64,000 nt of DNA, taken from NCBI RefSeq assembly GCF_031583065.1, contig NZ_CP134053.1:3596001-3660000 (forward strand), given 5' to 3'. Below, in pieces: positions 56,635 through 64,000 of this stretch (position 1 is the stretch's first letter; each line of letters opens with the position of its first letter). Made by a program: the position numbers and the translations under genes. The notes under the pieces were generated by a model, which was given only the letters and a program-made list of their open reading frames with translations, was not told the DNA's origin and did not search any database. This DNA comes from Streptomyces sp. CGMCC 4.7035. GTDB lineage: Bacteria; Actinomycetota; Actinomycetes; Streptomycetales; Streptomycetaceae.

Positions 56635-57576
56635 ATGTCCGGACACACGGTCACGTCCACCATCGCCGAGACCACCGGCGCCGCCGCGGGTTCCGCAGCG
56701 CGGCGGCCGTCGCTGGCGCCCAGCCGCGCCGCACAGGAACTGGAGCTGAGGCGGGGCGAGTTCGACCTCGCGGTACAGCTCGGGTGCGTGCGGACCATCC
56801 CGGACGAAGGGGGAGGAGGGCGCCGGGTCACCAGGGCGGAGATCGCCCGCGTGCGTTCCCAGGAGGGGTTTCCCGAAGCGTTGCGGGAGCGGGTCAAGGC
56901 GGTGGGCACGCGGGACGGCGCGGCCCTGATGGAGGTGACGCCCGCCAGGTTCACGCGGTTCGCACGCCTGGGTCTGGTGGTGCCGGTGAACTGGTACCTG
57001 AACCGCTACAGGGCCGTGGTCTGGCTCTATCTGGCCCAGGAGCTGCAGCAGTTCGCCTCCGAGGAGGAGAACGCGCCGCTGCTGACCGGCCGGACTCCGG
57101 AGGGGCTCCGCGATCAGCTGGACGCGGGGCTGGACCTGCGGCCCCGCAACTGGCGCGGGCGCCACCTCGGATTCCAGTTGCGCCAGACGGAGGACCCGTG
57201 GGTGAAGGCCGCCGCTGTGGCGGCCCTGCTGGATCCGGTGCAGGTGGCGGAGATCGTCCGGGATCCCTACGAGCGCGCCCAGCTGAACCGCCTGCGGCCT
57301 GCGCAGTCCGCGCAGGAGGCACCCGACTCGCCCGCGGGCTGGATCGCCGCGCGGATCATGACGGCGGAAGCTCCCGACGAGATCGGCTGGCTCCGGGCCG
57401 ACCTGAGGCAGGCGCTCATCGAGGCTCGCCAACGCCGACCCGCTCCACGGCCGTCGCCCGGGGTCCCGGTCGAGCGGCCGCCCGAGACCACGATCGCCCG
57501 CCAGGACCCGGCCGTGCGGCAGGAGCCGACGCGATCGCGAGGCATGTTCGGGTGGCTTCGCCGCAGAAACCGTTGA
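56635..57576 (+). CDS. DUF6397-like protein
   Basis: A 313-residue protein with 'LELRRGEFDLAVQLGCVRTI', 'RVTRAEIARVRSQEGFPEAL', 'RFTRFARLGLVVPVNWYLNRY' and 'RPRNWRGRHLGFQLRQTEDPW'. This matches my memory of Streptomyces DUF6397 proteins, which combine a helix-turn-helix-like N-terminus and a helical domain. Function unknown. The last 50 residues are Pro/Arg-rich and end 'GMFGWLRRRNR'. GGGGGAGAAC precedes ATG 56635. Confidence 0.78.
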   Translation: MSGHTVTSTIAETTGAAAGSAARRPSLAPSRAAQELELRRGEFDLAVQLGCVRTIPDEGGGGRRVTRAEIARVRSQEGFPEALRERVKAVGTRDGAALMEVTPARFTRFARLGLVVPVNWYLNRYRAVVWLYLAQELQQFASEEENAPLLTGRTPEGLRDQLDAGLDLRPRNWRGRHLGFQLRQTEDPWVKAAAVAALLDPVQVAEIVRDPYERAQLNRLRPAQSAQEAPDSPAGWIAARIMTAEAPDEIGWLRADLRQALIEARQRRPAPRPSPGVPVERPPETTIARQDPAVRQEPTRSRGMFGWLRRRNR

Positions 57577-57622
57577 CCGGCAGGGCGCCGGATGGCCGGT
57601 CGGGCACCGGACGCACGCGTCG

Positions 57623-57820
57623 TCACCGCTCCAGCCTGTGGAACAGTCCCTCCTGGACCACCGAGACGAGCAGGCGTCCCCTGAGGTCGTAGATGCGCCC
57701 CTGGGCCAGGCCGCGGCCCCCACCGCGATCGGGGACTCCTGGTCGTACAGGAACCACTCGTCCGCGTGGAACGGCCGGTGGAACCACATGGCGTGGGCGG
57801 CGATAGAGGCCGCGAGTGCT
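57623..57820 (-). pseudogene. C-terminal remnant of an acyl-CoA thioesterase II (TesB-like)
   Basis: Reading the minus strand, one frame gives 'LAASIAAHAMWFHRPFHADEWFLYDQESP' (shown only in part here: 'MWFHRPFHADEWFLYDQ'), and the next frame continues 'GGRGLAQGRIYDLRGRLLVSVVQ' to 'LER' and stop at 57623. This is the C-terminal end of TesB-type thioesterases. One frameshift is needed near 57730 and the rest of the gene upstream is missing. Clearly a remnant. Confidence 0.75.
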
Positions 57821-58292
57821 CGGTGACCTGCATGTTTTCTGGTGTGACTGGCTGGCCGCCCGGCGCCACGTGGCGGTCGAAGCCAAGAGAGGAAGGACTA
57901 CCTGCTGCATCAGCTCGCACTCGGGTGTGGGATCGCCATCGGCCGCTCCCCCTGTACGCCGAAGCGGGCACTCTGCTGGGGTAGAGCGCGGAGGACGCAG
58001 TCGGGCCCCGCCGCTTCCGCGGGGGCGGCAGAGCTCGGAGCCGGTGGCTGCAGTCAGCGCAGTGCTCTTAGATGATTACTACTGGCCTGCACTGATGACG
58101 CATGTCGGATGCACCGCGAAGTGTTTCGGCCCGGTGCACGGTCCGGCTCTTGGATCGGGAGGGGCGATACCGGCTGGCCTCCGGGCCAGGGTGCTCGACT
58201 GGCTGGACTCGGCCTGTGGAACGGTCGGCGTCGGGGACGTCCTGTGGACGCGATCGCGTTACCCACCCGGCTCAGCGCGCCGCGCGGTTGAC
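57821..58292. other. About 470 bp without a recognisable gene
   Basis: This stretch lies between the thioesterase remnant and the LacI-type regulator. I find no frame that reads as a known protein and no RNA gene. It has patches of lower GC (58060-58090). It is probably debris from a rearrangement that removed the rest of the thioesterase gene. Confidence 0.5.
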
Positions 58293-59315
58293 TCACACCT
58301 GCCGGCCGGTGCGTGCGACGGCTGTGCTGGAGCGCAGCGAGACCTGAGGGGTCAACAGGATGTGCCGAGGCGGGGTGTCCGGCGCGGTGATGCGTTCCAC
58401 CAACAAGGAAACGGCTTTTTCGCCCATTTCCAGGGCCGGTACGTCCGCTGCCGTGAGCGGCGGGCGGAAGTCCTCGGCCCAGGTCTTGGCCGCCACTCCG
58501 GTGATGGAGAAGTCGTACGGCACTTGGAGGCCGGCGTCCGCCAGCGCGCGCTGGATGCCGGGCAGGGCGGCCTCGTTGATCGTGGTGACAGAGGTGAGGT
58601 CCGGATGGCTGCGCAGGAGCGCCTCGACGCATGCCTGACCTGAGCGGGCGTCGTCCCCGCAAGGCACTTCGATGCCGTCGAGGCCGCGTTCCGCCACAGC
58701 GGCCTCGAAACCGTCTCGGGCCCTGCGCGCAGGGCCGTAACCGGCCGAGACGAGTTCCGGGGAACGAGTGATCAGAGCCACTTGGCGGTGCCCCAGATCG
58801 GCGAGGTGGCGCACGCAGTGCTGGACCAAGCCGGCGTAATCGATGTCGATCCAGGACATCTGCTGGTCGCCGCCCGTGTGCCCGATACCGACGAAGGGCA
58901 GCCCGGCGTCCTGCAGGCGACCCACACGAGGGTCCTCCAGGCGGATCTCCATCAGGATGACACCGTCCACGCGGCTCTCCGAGACCAACCGCTCGAAGGA
59001 GCGATCGTGATCCCCGCCGGAAGGGGACAGCAGCACGTCCAGGTCGACCCGGACGGCGGCGTCGACCACGCTGGCAACGAAGTCCAGTTGCATGTGTGTG
59101 AGCCTGTTGCCGGCCGGCGGGATGACGAGACCGATCGTCCGGGTCCGGCCCTCTTTGAGGGCCCTCGCGGCCGCGTTGGGGCGATACCCCAATTCGTTGA
59201 TCACGTCTTGGATGCGTCCCCGGGTGCTGCTCGCGACGGGTCGTTTGCCGCTGAGCGCGTAGGACACCGTGCTGCGTGACACGCCGGCGCGCCGAGCGAT
59301 CTCCCCGATGTTCAT
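58293..59315 (-). CDS. LacI-family transcriptional regulator
   Basis: A 340-residue repressor. The helix-turn-helix starts 'MNIGEIARRAGVSRSTVSYAL', followed by hinge 'NAAARALKEGRTRTIGLVIPP' and a periplasmic-binding-protein-like sugar domain ('GVILMEIRLEDPRV', 'VTTINEAALPGIQRAL', 'DFSITGVAAKTWAEDF'). ATG 59315 follows GGGGAG. It is divergent from the GH54-like gene, and AAGCGCTT palindromes typical of this family lie in between. It probably controls the arabinofuranosidase and beta-helix genes. Confidence 0.92.
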   Translation of the reverse strand: MNIGEIARRAGVSRSTVSYALSGKRPVASSTRGRIQDVINELGYRPNAAARALKEGRTRTIGLVIPPAGNRLTHMQLDFVASVVDAAVRVDLDVLLSPSGGDHDRSFERLVSESRVDGVILMEIRLEDPRVGRLQDAGLPFVGIGHTGGDQQMSWIDIDYAGLVQHCVRHLADLGHRQVALITRSPELVSAGYGPARRARDGFEAAVAERGLDGIEVPCGDDARSGQACVEALLRSHPDLTSVTTINEAALPGIQRALADAGLQVPYDFSITGVAAKTWAEDFRPPLTAADVPALEMGEKAVSLLVERITAPDTPPRHILLTPQVSLRSSTAVARTGRQV

Positions 59316-59446
59316 GCAGCTCCCCGAGAACTGACCCGCGGGCCGAAAGGATACCTCGCCCGAATCGGCTCGCTGCCAGATCTGTTCCAGCTCCTTCCAG
59401 TCCACGCCGAAGGCTGGTCCACCCCGTGCCGACACCCCGTACCCGA

Positions 59447-59605
59447 TCAGGTCCACAGTTCGACGGCGGCGGCGGCGCCGGTGACGTCCAGCCACAGGCC
59501 GGACTGGGCGTCGGTGACGGAGCCGTCCGTGTTGAGGTTCCACTGCTGGTCGTCCTGGCCGTTGCAGGTCCAGGTGATGGCCTTGGTGCAGCCGGCCTGC
59601 GCGCC
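59447..59605 (-). pseudogene. C-terminal fragment of a ricin-type lectin domain
   Basis: On the minus strand the frame reads 'GCTKAITWTCNGQDDQQWNL', 'NTDGSVTDAQSGLWLDVTGA' and 'VELWT' then stop. It matches the third subdomain of the lectin module in the arabinofuranosidase downstream ('CNGGANQQWQLNSDGTVTGT', 'QSGLCLDVTGAS'), with Trp for Cys in the QxW repeat region. Upstream codons do not resemble a lectin or enzyme. Remnant of another lectin-bearing secreted enzyme. Confidence 0.7.
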
Positions 59606-59737
59606 TTGGCGGGTCGGGGCGGACGAAGGGTGTCCTGGTGCCATGAGTCGCGGGGAACGGCCTCGGGCTGCCGGGAACCGTCGCGCGTTCCGCGTCTCAC
59701 GTACTACCTGAAGGCGTGGAGCGAATCGATACCACGC

Positions 59738-59745
59738 AAGCGCTT
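59738..59745. promoter_or_regulatory. LacI-type palindrome, copy 1
   Basis: CGCAAGCGCTTCGA with the core AAGCGCTT. LacI/GalR proteins bind central-CG palindromes of this type. It lies about 420 nt upstream of copy 2. Confidence 0.5.
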
Positions 59746-60159
59746 CGACGGGATAGTACGACTGGGGGAGTGTGGGATCAATGGCGGGCCGCGCGGCGAA
59801 GGGGCGCCGACGCGCGGGCCGAGGCGCCGCCGCTTCGGCCAGTCCCTTTTGGACCGGTCCTCCGTCATATGGGTTTGGTGGCTTCATCCCTGTTCACCAG
59901 CATGATGGGCAGGCACCCGGTGAGCCGGGCCCGGCCGCCTGACACACCCGCGCGGTTGAAGGTCACGCCGCCATCCGCATCCCTCCGTTCCGCAACTGTT
60001 CGAGCGGCCGACCGGTCCCGAACCGCAGGAATCAGCCGTCGAACCGATTCCGCGCCAAGGTTCGCGTCAGGAGTCCTCCCACCTTGACAGCCCGTGAAGC
60101 CGGGAGCACCGTCTCCCCCCGAAACCTCTCTGCAATCTCGCTGCAAATACGGCACCTGC

Positions 60160-60167
60160 AAGCGCTT
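60160..60167. promoter_or_regulatory. LacI-type palindrome, copy 2, upstream of GH54-like gene
   Basis: TGCAAGCGCTTCCG with the core AAGCGCTT lies 62 nt before the GH54-like start, where a repressor could block transcription. It is the better candidate operator of the two. Confidence 0.62.
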
Positions 60168-60229
60168 CCGGATTGTCAGCGCCACCAACACGACTTGATC
60201 GGGTTGCGTCGGCACGGTTGGGAGATCAG

Positions 60230-61825
60230 ATGGGAACCATACGTACAAGACGCCACCCGCTGTCCGGGCGCGGCGGTGTGCAACGGTTACTCGCGGCGGT
60301 ACGGCGCCGTGGCAGGCCGGACAATGTGCCGGACCGGGCACGCGTCCCTCTGCCGGCGCGTTCGCCCGGCTCCCGGTCGAAAGCGTTCGCCCGTGCGGGG
60401 GCCGCAGCCGTGCTCGTCGCCGGCGCACTGGCCGGCGCCACGGCCACGGCGGGTATGGCCCGTGCCGACACGTCCGGGCCGTGCGACATCTACGCGGCAG
60501 GCGGTACACCTTGTGTGGCGGCGCACAGTACGACGCGAGCCTTGTACGCCTCGTACAACGGGCCGCTCTACCAGGTCCGGCGTGCCTCGGACAACACCAC
60601 CCGGAACATCGGCGTCCTGAGCGCGGGCGGATACGCCGACGCCGCCGCCCAGGACTCGTTCTGCTCGGGGACGACCTGCCTCATCACGATCATCTACGAC
60701 CAGTCCGGGCGCGGCAACAACCTCACCCAGGCGCCCGGGGGCGGTGCCGCGGGCGGCCCCGACAACCTCGCGAACGCGACCGCCGCGCCCACCACGGTGG
60801 GAGGTCACAAGGCCTACGGAGTTTTCGTGGCGCCCGGCACGGGTTACCGCAACAACCACACCAACGGCATCGCGACCGGGGACAACCCCGAGGGCATGTA
60901 CGCGATCTTCGACGGCACGCACTACAACGGCGGCTGCTGCTTCGACTACGGCAACGCCGAGACGGACAGCAACGACGATGGCAACGGCACCATGGAGGCC
61001 ATCTACTTCGGCAACATCAAGGTCTGGGGCTACGGTTCGGGCAACGGCCCATGGATCATGGCCGACCTGGAGAACGGTCTGTTCTCCGGAGTGAACCAGC
61101 ACTACAACGCGGGCGACCCGACCATCGACTACCGGTATACAACCGCCATCATCAAGGGCGGCCCGAACCACTGGGCGATCCGTGGGGGCAACGCGCAGTC
61201 CGGCGGCCTGTCCACCTTCTACGACGGACCGCGTCCAGGCGTCCCGGGCTACAACCCGATGCGGAAGCAGGGTGCCATCATCCTGGGCATCGGCGGCGAC
61301 AACAGCAAGGGCGCCCAAGGCACCTTCTACGAGGGCGTGATGACCTCCGGCTACCCGTCGGACGCCACCGAGAACGCGGTTCAGGCCAACATCACCGCGG
61401 CCGGATACAGCAACTCCTCCAGCGGGACGGGTACCGGTGCGTTGCACGCGGTGGGCGCGGGCAAGTGCCTGGATGTGCCGAACTCGTCCACCACGGCCGG
61501 TACCCAGCTGCAGATCTGGGACTGCAATGGCGCCGCCAACCAGACCTGGACCCGCACGTCCTCGGGCCAGCTGACCGTCTACAGCGGCAGCAGCCGGATG
61601 TGCCTGGACGCGTACAACAAACAGACGTCCGCCGGCACCAAGGTGGTGACCTGGCCGTGCAACGGCGGTGCCAACCAGCAGTGGCAGCTGAACTCCGACG
61701 GCACCGTCACCGGCACCCAGTCCGGACTCTGCCTCGACGTCACTGGCGCCTCCACGGCCAACGGCGCCCTGGCCGAACTCTGGCCGTGCAACGGTCAATC
61801 CAACCAGCAATGGAGTCTCAACTGA
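60230..61825 (+). CDS. Secreted GH54-like alpha-L-arabinofuranosidase with ricin-type lectin domain
   Basis: A 531-residue secreted enzyme. A long basic N-terminus leads into the export signal ('AFARAGAAAVLVAGALAGAT' to 'MARADTSG'). The catalytic domain (about 85-405) has the GH54/arabinofuranosidase-B signatures 'GPCDIYAAGGTPCVAAHSTT', 'TCLITIIYDQSGRGNNL', 'GNGTMEAIYFGNIKVWGYG' (candidate nucleophile Glu) and 'MADLENGLFSG'. A linker of Ser/Gly/Thr precedes three ricin-B repeats with QxW motifs ('NQTWTR', 'NQQWQL', 'NQQWSL'). It should release arabinose from arabinoxylan. ATG 60230 follows GGGAG. Confidence 0.92.
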   Translation: MGTIRTRRHPLSGRGGVQRLLAAVRRRGRPDNVPDRARVPLPARSPGSRSKAFARAGAAAVLVAGALAGATATAGMARADTSGPCDIYAAGGTPCVAAHSTTRALYASYNGPLYQVRRASDNTTRNIGVLSAGGYADAAAQDSFCSGTTCLITIIYDQSGRGNNLTQAPGGGAAGGPDNLANATAAPTTVGGHKAYGVFVAPGTGYRNNHTNGIATGDNPEGMYAIFDGTHYNGGCCFDYGNAETDSNDDGNGTMEAIYFGNIKVWGYGSGNGPWIMADLENGLFSGVNQHYNAGDPTIDYRYTTAIIKGGPNHWAIRGGNAQSGGLSTFYDGPRPGVPGYNPMRKQGAIILGIGGDNSKGAQGTFYEGVMTSGYPSDATENAVQANITAAGYSNSSSGTGTGALHAVGAGKCLDVPNSSTTAGTQLQIWDCNGAANQTWTRTSSGQLTVYSGSSRMCLDAYNKQTSAGTKVVTWPCNGGANQQWQLNSDGTVTGTQSGLCLDVTGASTANGALAELWPCNGQSNQQWSLN

Positions 61826-62105
61826 CCTGAATGAACGGCTCCAGCTCGTGGTCGGCCAACCCCGGCCACGGGCCACCGCCACCGGATACAGGCATCCGCG
61901 TGCCCGACGCCCGGCGGACTCGCGTTGACGCCGGAGACCACCCACGGAGCCAGCTCCACGTGGATTCCCCGACCGTCCGGCCGGATCGCCCGATCCCCTC
62001 GCCCCGACCCCAGAGAGGGCACGTCATACAGGCGACCGGGGCGGCGAAGAACGCCATACCGCCGCGACACCACCGGCCCCCATGCGCCACCACTGGAGGA
62101 TGACG

Positions 62106-64000
62106 ATGTCCAGAGTCAGAGTGCTCCGCGGCCTCTGGGCCGCCGCCTTGGCTTTGCTCGCCCTACTGGCCCAGAGCCTGGCCACGGCCGGGGCCGCGTG
62201 GGCCGTACCTGCCGAGCGCCAGGCGTCGGCCGCCGCCCTGTACGTGGCGCCGGGTGCGGCTCCCGGCGGGAACGGCACCGCAGAGCAGCCGTTCGCAACG
62301 ATCGACCAGGCGCAGCAGCCCGCGCACCGGCTCTCGGCCGATGCGGACGTCGTGGTCTACCTGGCCGGTGGCACCTACCGGCTGTCCAAGCCGCTGACCT
62401 TCGGCTCCGGCGACGGCGGCCAGAACGGCCACACCATCACCTACCAGGCCATGTCCGGGCAGCAGCCGGTCGTGAGCGGCGCCCAGCAGGTGTCAGGTTG
62501 GCAGGTACATGATCAAAACAACAACATCTGGTCGGTCCATGTCGGCACCGGCGTGAACACGCGTCAGTTGTACGTGAACGGCAAGGAGGCACCGCGGGCT
62601 GCGATCCAGGTGCCCCGCTCCGGCCTCACCTTCACGCAGGCCGGCCTGACCATCACCGACTCTTCCTTGGACTACCTGGCCGGCCTTTCGGACCAGAACC
62701 ACATGGAAGTCGAGAGCCTCAACTCCTTCACCGACCGCTATGCGCCGGTCCAGTCGATCAACGGCAGGACCATCACCATGCAGCAGCCCGCGTGGAACAA
62801 CAACTCCTGGGGCTACGACACCATCAACGCGCCGTTCGCCGGCGGGACGATGTATCTCGAGAACAACTACGCGTTCCTCAAACAGGCCGGACAGTGGTAC
62901 CTCGACTCGTCCGCCGGCGACCTCTACTACCGGGCCCAGCCGGGGCAGAACCCGAACAGCCTTGACGTCCAACTGCCCCGGTTGCAGAGCCTCCTCGGCA
63001 TCAGCGGGAGCTACAGCTCACCGGCGACCGGCCTGGGATTCACGGGCATCCGGTTCACGGGGACCTCCTGGCTCGGCCCGAGCGGACCCGACGGATACGC
63101 GGACCAGCAGAGTGGCGCGCACATCACCGGTTCCTACGCGATGCCCGCCAACTGGCTGAGCACCTGCAAGTCGGGGTGCACGCAGTTCGAGGCCACCCGT
63201 AACCACTGGGCGCAGATGCCCGCGGCCGTCCAGGTCTCCGCCGCCACCGGCATCGCGTTCTCCGGCAACACGTTCTCCGAACTCGGGCAGGCCGGACTGG
63301 GCGTGGGCAACGACGGTGTCGCCACGGCCTCCGGCATCGGACTCGGTGCCAACGGCGTCACCATCACCGGCAACACGTTCACCGACATCGCCGGCAGCGG
63401 CATCCAGGTCGGCGGGATCCAGCCGGACGCGCACCACCCCGGCAACGCGCAGATGACCAACCAGAACATCGTCATCAGCAACAACCGGGTCAGCGGGGTG
63501 GGCACCGACTACAAGGAGACCGCAGGCATCCTGTCCACCTACGTCGCCAATGCGACGATCACCCACAACCAGTGCGACCACCTGCCCTACGACGGGATCG
63601 ACATCGGCTGGGGCTGGGGAATCAACGACCCGGGCGGCAGCCAGGACTACGTCAACCGGGGCACGTACACCTACCAGCCTGTCTACAGCACTCCCACGAC
63701 GCTGAAGAACAACACCGTCTCCCACAACCTGGTCTTCGACATCAAGAACGCGATGTTCGACGGCGGCAGCATCTACAACCTGTCCGCGAGCCCAGGCTCG
63801 GTGATCTCCGACAACTACATGTACGACAACCACCACACCACCGCGCTGTACCTCGACGAGGGCTCCCGGTACCTGAAGGTGTCCAACAATGTGGTGCAGG
63901 ACGCCGGTAACTGGGCGCTCACCAACGCCAACGGAAATAACCACACCGACGACAGCACCTTCTCCGGCAACTGGTACAACGGCGGCAACACGTACGTGGC
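62106..64000 (+). CDS. Secreted right-handed beta-helix protein, 3' end cut by window
   Basis: The frame is open from ATG 62106 (after GGAGGATGACG) to the window end, over 630 residues. A signal peptide ('RGLWAAALALLALLAQSLAT' to 'AWAV') is followed by 'ALYVAPGAAPGGNGTAEQPF', typical of parallel beta-helix glycosidases and lyases, and 'TRQLYVNGKEAPRA', which recalls GH141-like enzymes. Later parts show beta-helix repeats such as 'GIAFSGNTFSELGQAGLGVG', 'GVTITGNTFTDIAGSGIQVG' and 'NIVISNNRVSGVG'. Substrate likely a plant polysaccharide. Downstream of the GH54-like gene by 280 nt with no clear terminator. Confidence 0.82.
   Translation, partial: MSRVRVLRGLWAAALALLALLAQSLATAGAAWAVPAERQASAAALYVAPGAAPGGNGTAEQPFATIDQAQQPAHRLSADADVVVYLAGGTYRLSKPLTFGSGDGGQNGHTITYQAMSGQQPVVSGAQQVSGWQVHDQNNNIWSVHVGTGVNTRQLYVNGKEAPRAAIQVPRSGLTFTQAGLTITDSSLDYLAGLSDQNHMEVESLNSFTDRYAPVQSINGRTITMQQPAWNNNSWGYDTINAPFAGGTMYLENNYAFLKQAGQWYLDSSAGDLYYRAQPGQNPNSLDVQLPRLQSLLGISGSYSSPATGLGFTGIRFTGTSWLGPSGPDGYADQQSGAHITGSYAMPANWLSTCKSGCTQFEATRNHWAQMPAAVQVSAATGIAFSGNTFSELGQAGLGVGNDGVATASGIGLGANGVTITGNTFTDIAGSGIQVGGIQPDAHHPGNAQMTNQNIVISNNRVSGVGTDYKETAGILSTYVANATITHNQCDHLPYDGIDIGWGWGINDPGGSQDYVNRGTYTYQPVYSTPTTLKNNTVSHNLVFDIKNAMFDGGSIYNLSASPGSVISDNYMYDNHHTTALYLDEGSRYLKVSNNVVQDAGNWALTNANGNNHTDDSTFSGNWYNGGNTYV

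Larger units (their letters stand above)
59316..60229. other. Gene-poor interval upstream of the GH54-like gene
   Basis: About 914 bp holding a short ricin-lectin remnant (59447-59605), two AAGCGCTT palindromes and the leader of the arabinofuranosidase gene. Apart from these I see no coding or RNA gene. It is likely a rearranged control region between the LacI-type gene and its target. Confidence 0.55.

Noticed and set aside
59606..59887. Open frame continuing upstream of the lectin remnant on the minus strand
   Set aside because: The residues do not resemble a signal peptide, linker or lectin repeats; treated as chance open frame.
61826..62105. Possible small gene on the minus strand between the GH54-like and beta-helix genes
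   Set aside because: Open frames there have no ribosome site and no motif; no terminator or RNA gene was evident either.

Overview
The window is high-GC actinobacterial DNA, almost certainly from Streptomyces. The evidence is the strong codon-position GC bias, GTG starts, purine-rich ribosome binding sites, a large SARP regulator with an AfsA-like partner, a four-gene conservon (cvnA-D), and a xylA/xylB/ROK locus. It reads as accessory and niche-adaptation genes with several degraded junctions. I saw no rRNA, tRNA, transposase gene or CRISPR array.

Region 1 (696-20735) is a compact biosynthetic cluster. It contains an FkbH-like glyceryl-ACP enzyme, a fatty acyl-AMP ligase, two acyl-CoA dehydrogenase-like proteins, an ACP, a single-module KS-AT-ACP polyketide synthase, a KAS III-like enzyme, a second ACP, an E2-type acyltransferase, a phosphopantetheinyl transferase, two alpha/beta hydrolases and a coupled 61-residue peptide. 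FkbH, KAS III-like enzyme, ACP, E2-type acyltransferase and hydrolase together form the tetronate cassette known from RK-682, agglomerin and abyssomicin pathways. I infer a 3-acyl-tetronate made from a free fatty acid that is activated, probably desaturated, extended once with malonate, and cyclised with a glyceryl unit. A strong hairpin closes the operon, and an AfsA-like gene plus a SARP regulator lie convergent to it.

Region 2 (21014-24286) is a 2-oxoacid:ferredoxin oxidoreductase operon (korA, korB, 7Fe ferredoxin).

Region 3 (24536-30427) looks like a ribosomal-peptide (TOMM-type) locus. A 61-residue precursor candidate overlaps a fused leader-binding/YcaO cyclodehydratase gene, followed by a histidine kinase and response regulator. 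A SagB-like gene across from them has only its N-terminal domain and stops exactly at one end of a 216-bp element with 21-bp perfect terminal inverted repeats.

Region 4 (30548-35290) has a broken sugar-binding-protein gene fused to a nuclease-like fragment, then an aldehyde dehydrogenase with its GAF-type regulator, and a Tat-exported amidase. Region 5 (35608-39646) is the xylose catabolic locus: a ROK regulator and xylB divergent from xylA.

Region 6 (39781-50346) holds mixed chromosomal genes: a proline-rich membrane protein, a phytase-like esterase, a chimeric SNF2-associated/SWIM protein, a tannase-like esterase, an MpaB-like oxygenase, a PadR repressor beside a frameshifted hydrolase, and a methyltransferase. 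Region 7 (50490-57576) is an MHYT protein, a conservon with an extra roadblock gene, a PPOX-fold oxidoreductase and a DUF6397-like protein.

Region 8 (57623-64000) starts with fragments of a thioesterase and a ricin-type lectin, then a LacI regulator, a secreted GH54-like arabinofuranosidase with a ricin-type lectin domain, and a secreted beta-helix protein cut by the window edge. With regions 4 and 5 this points to plant hemicellulose use.
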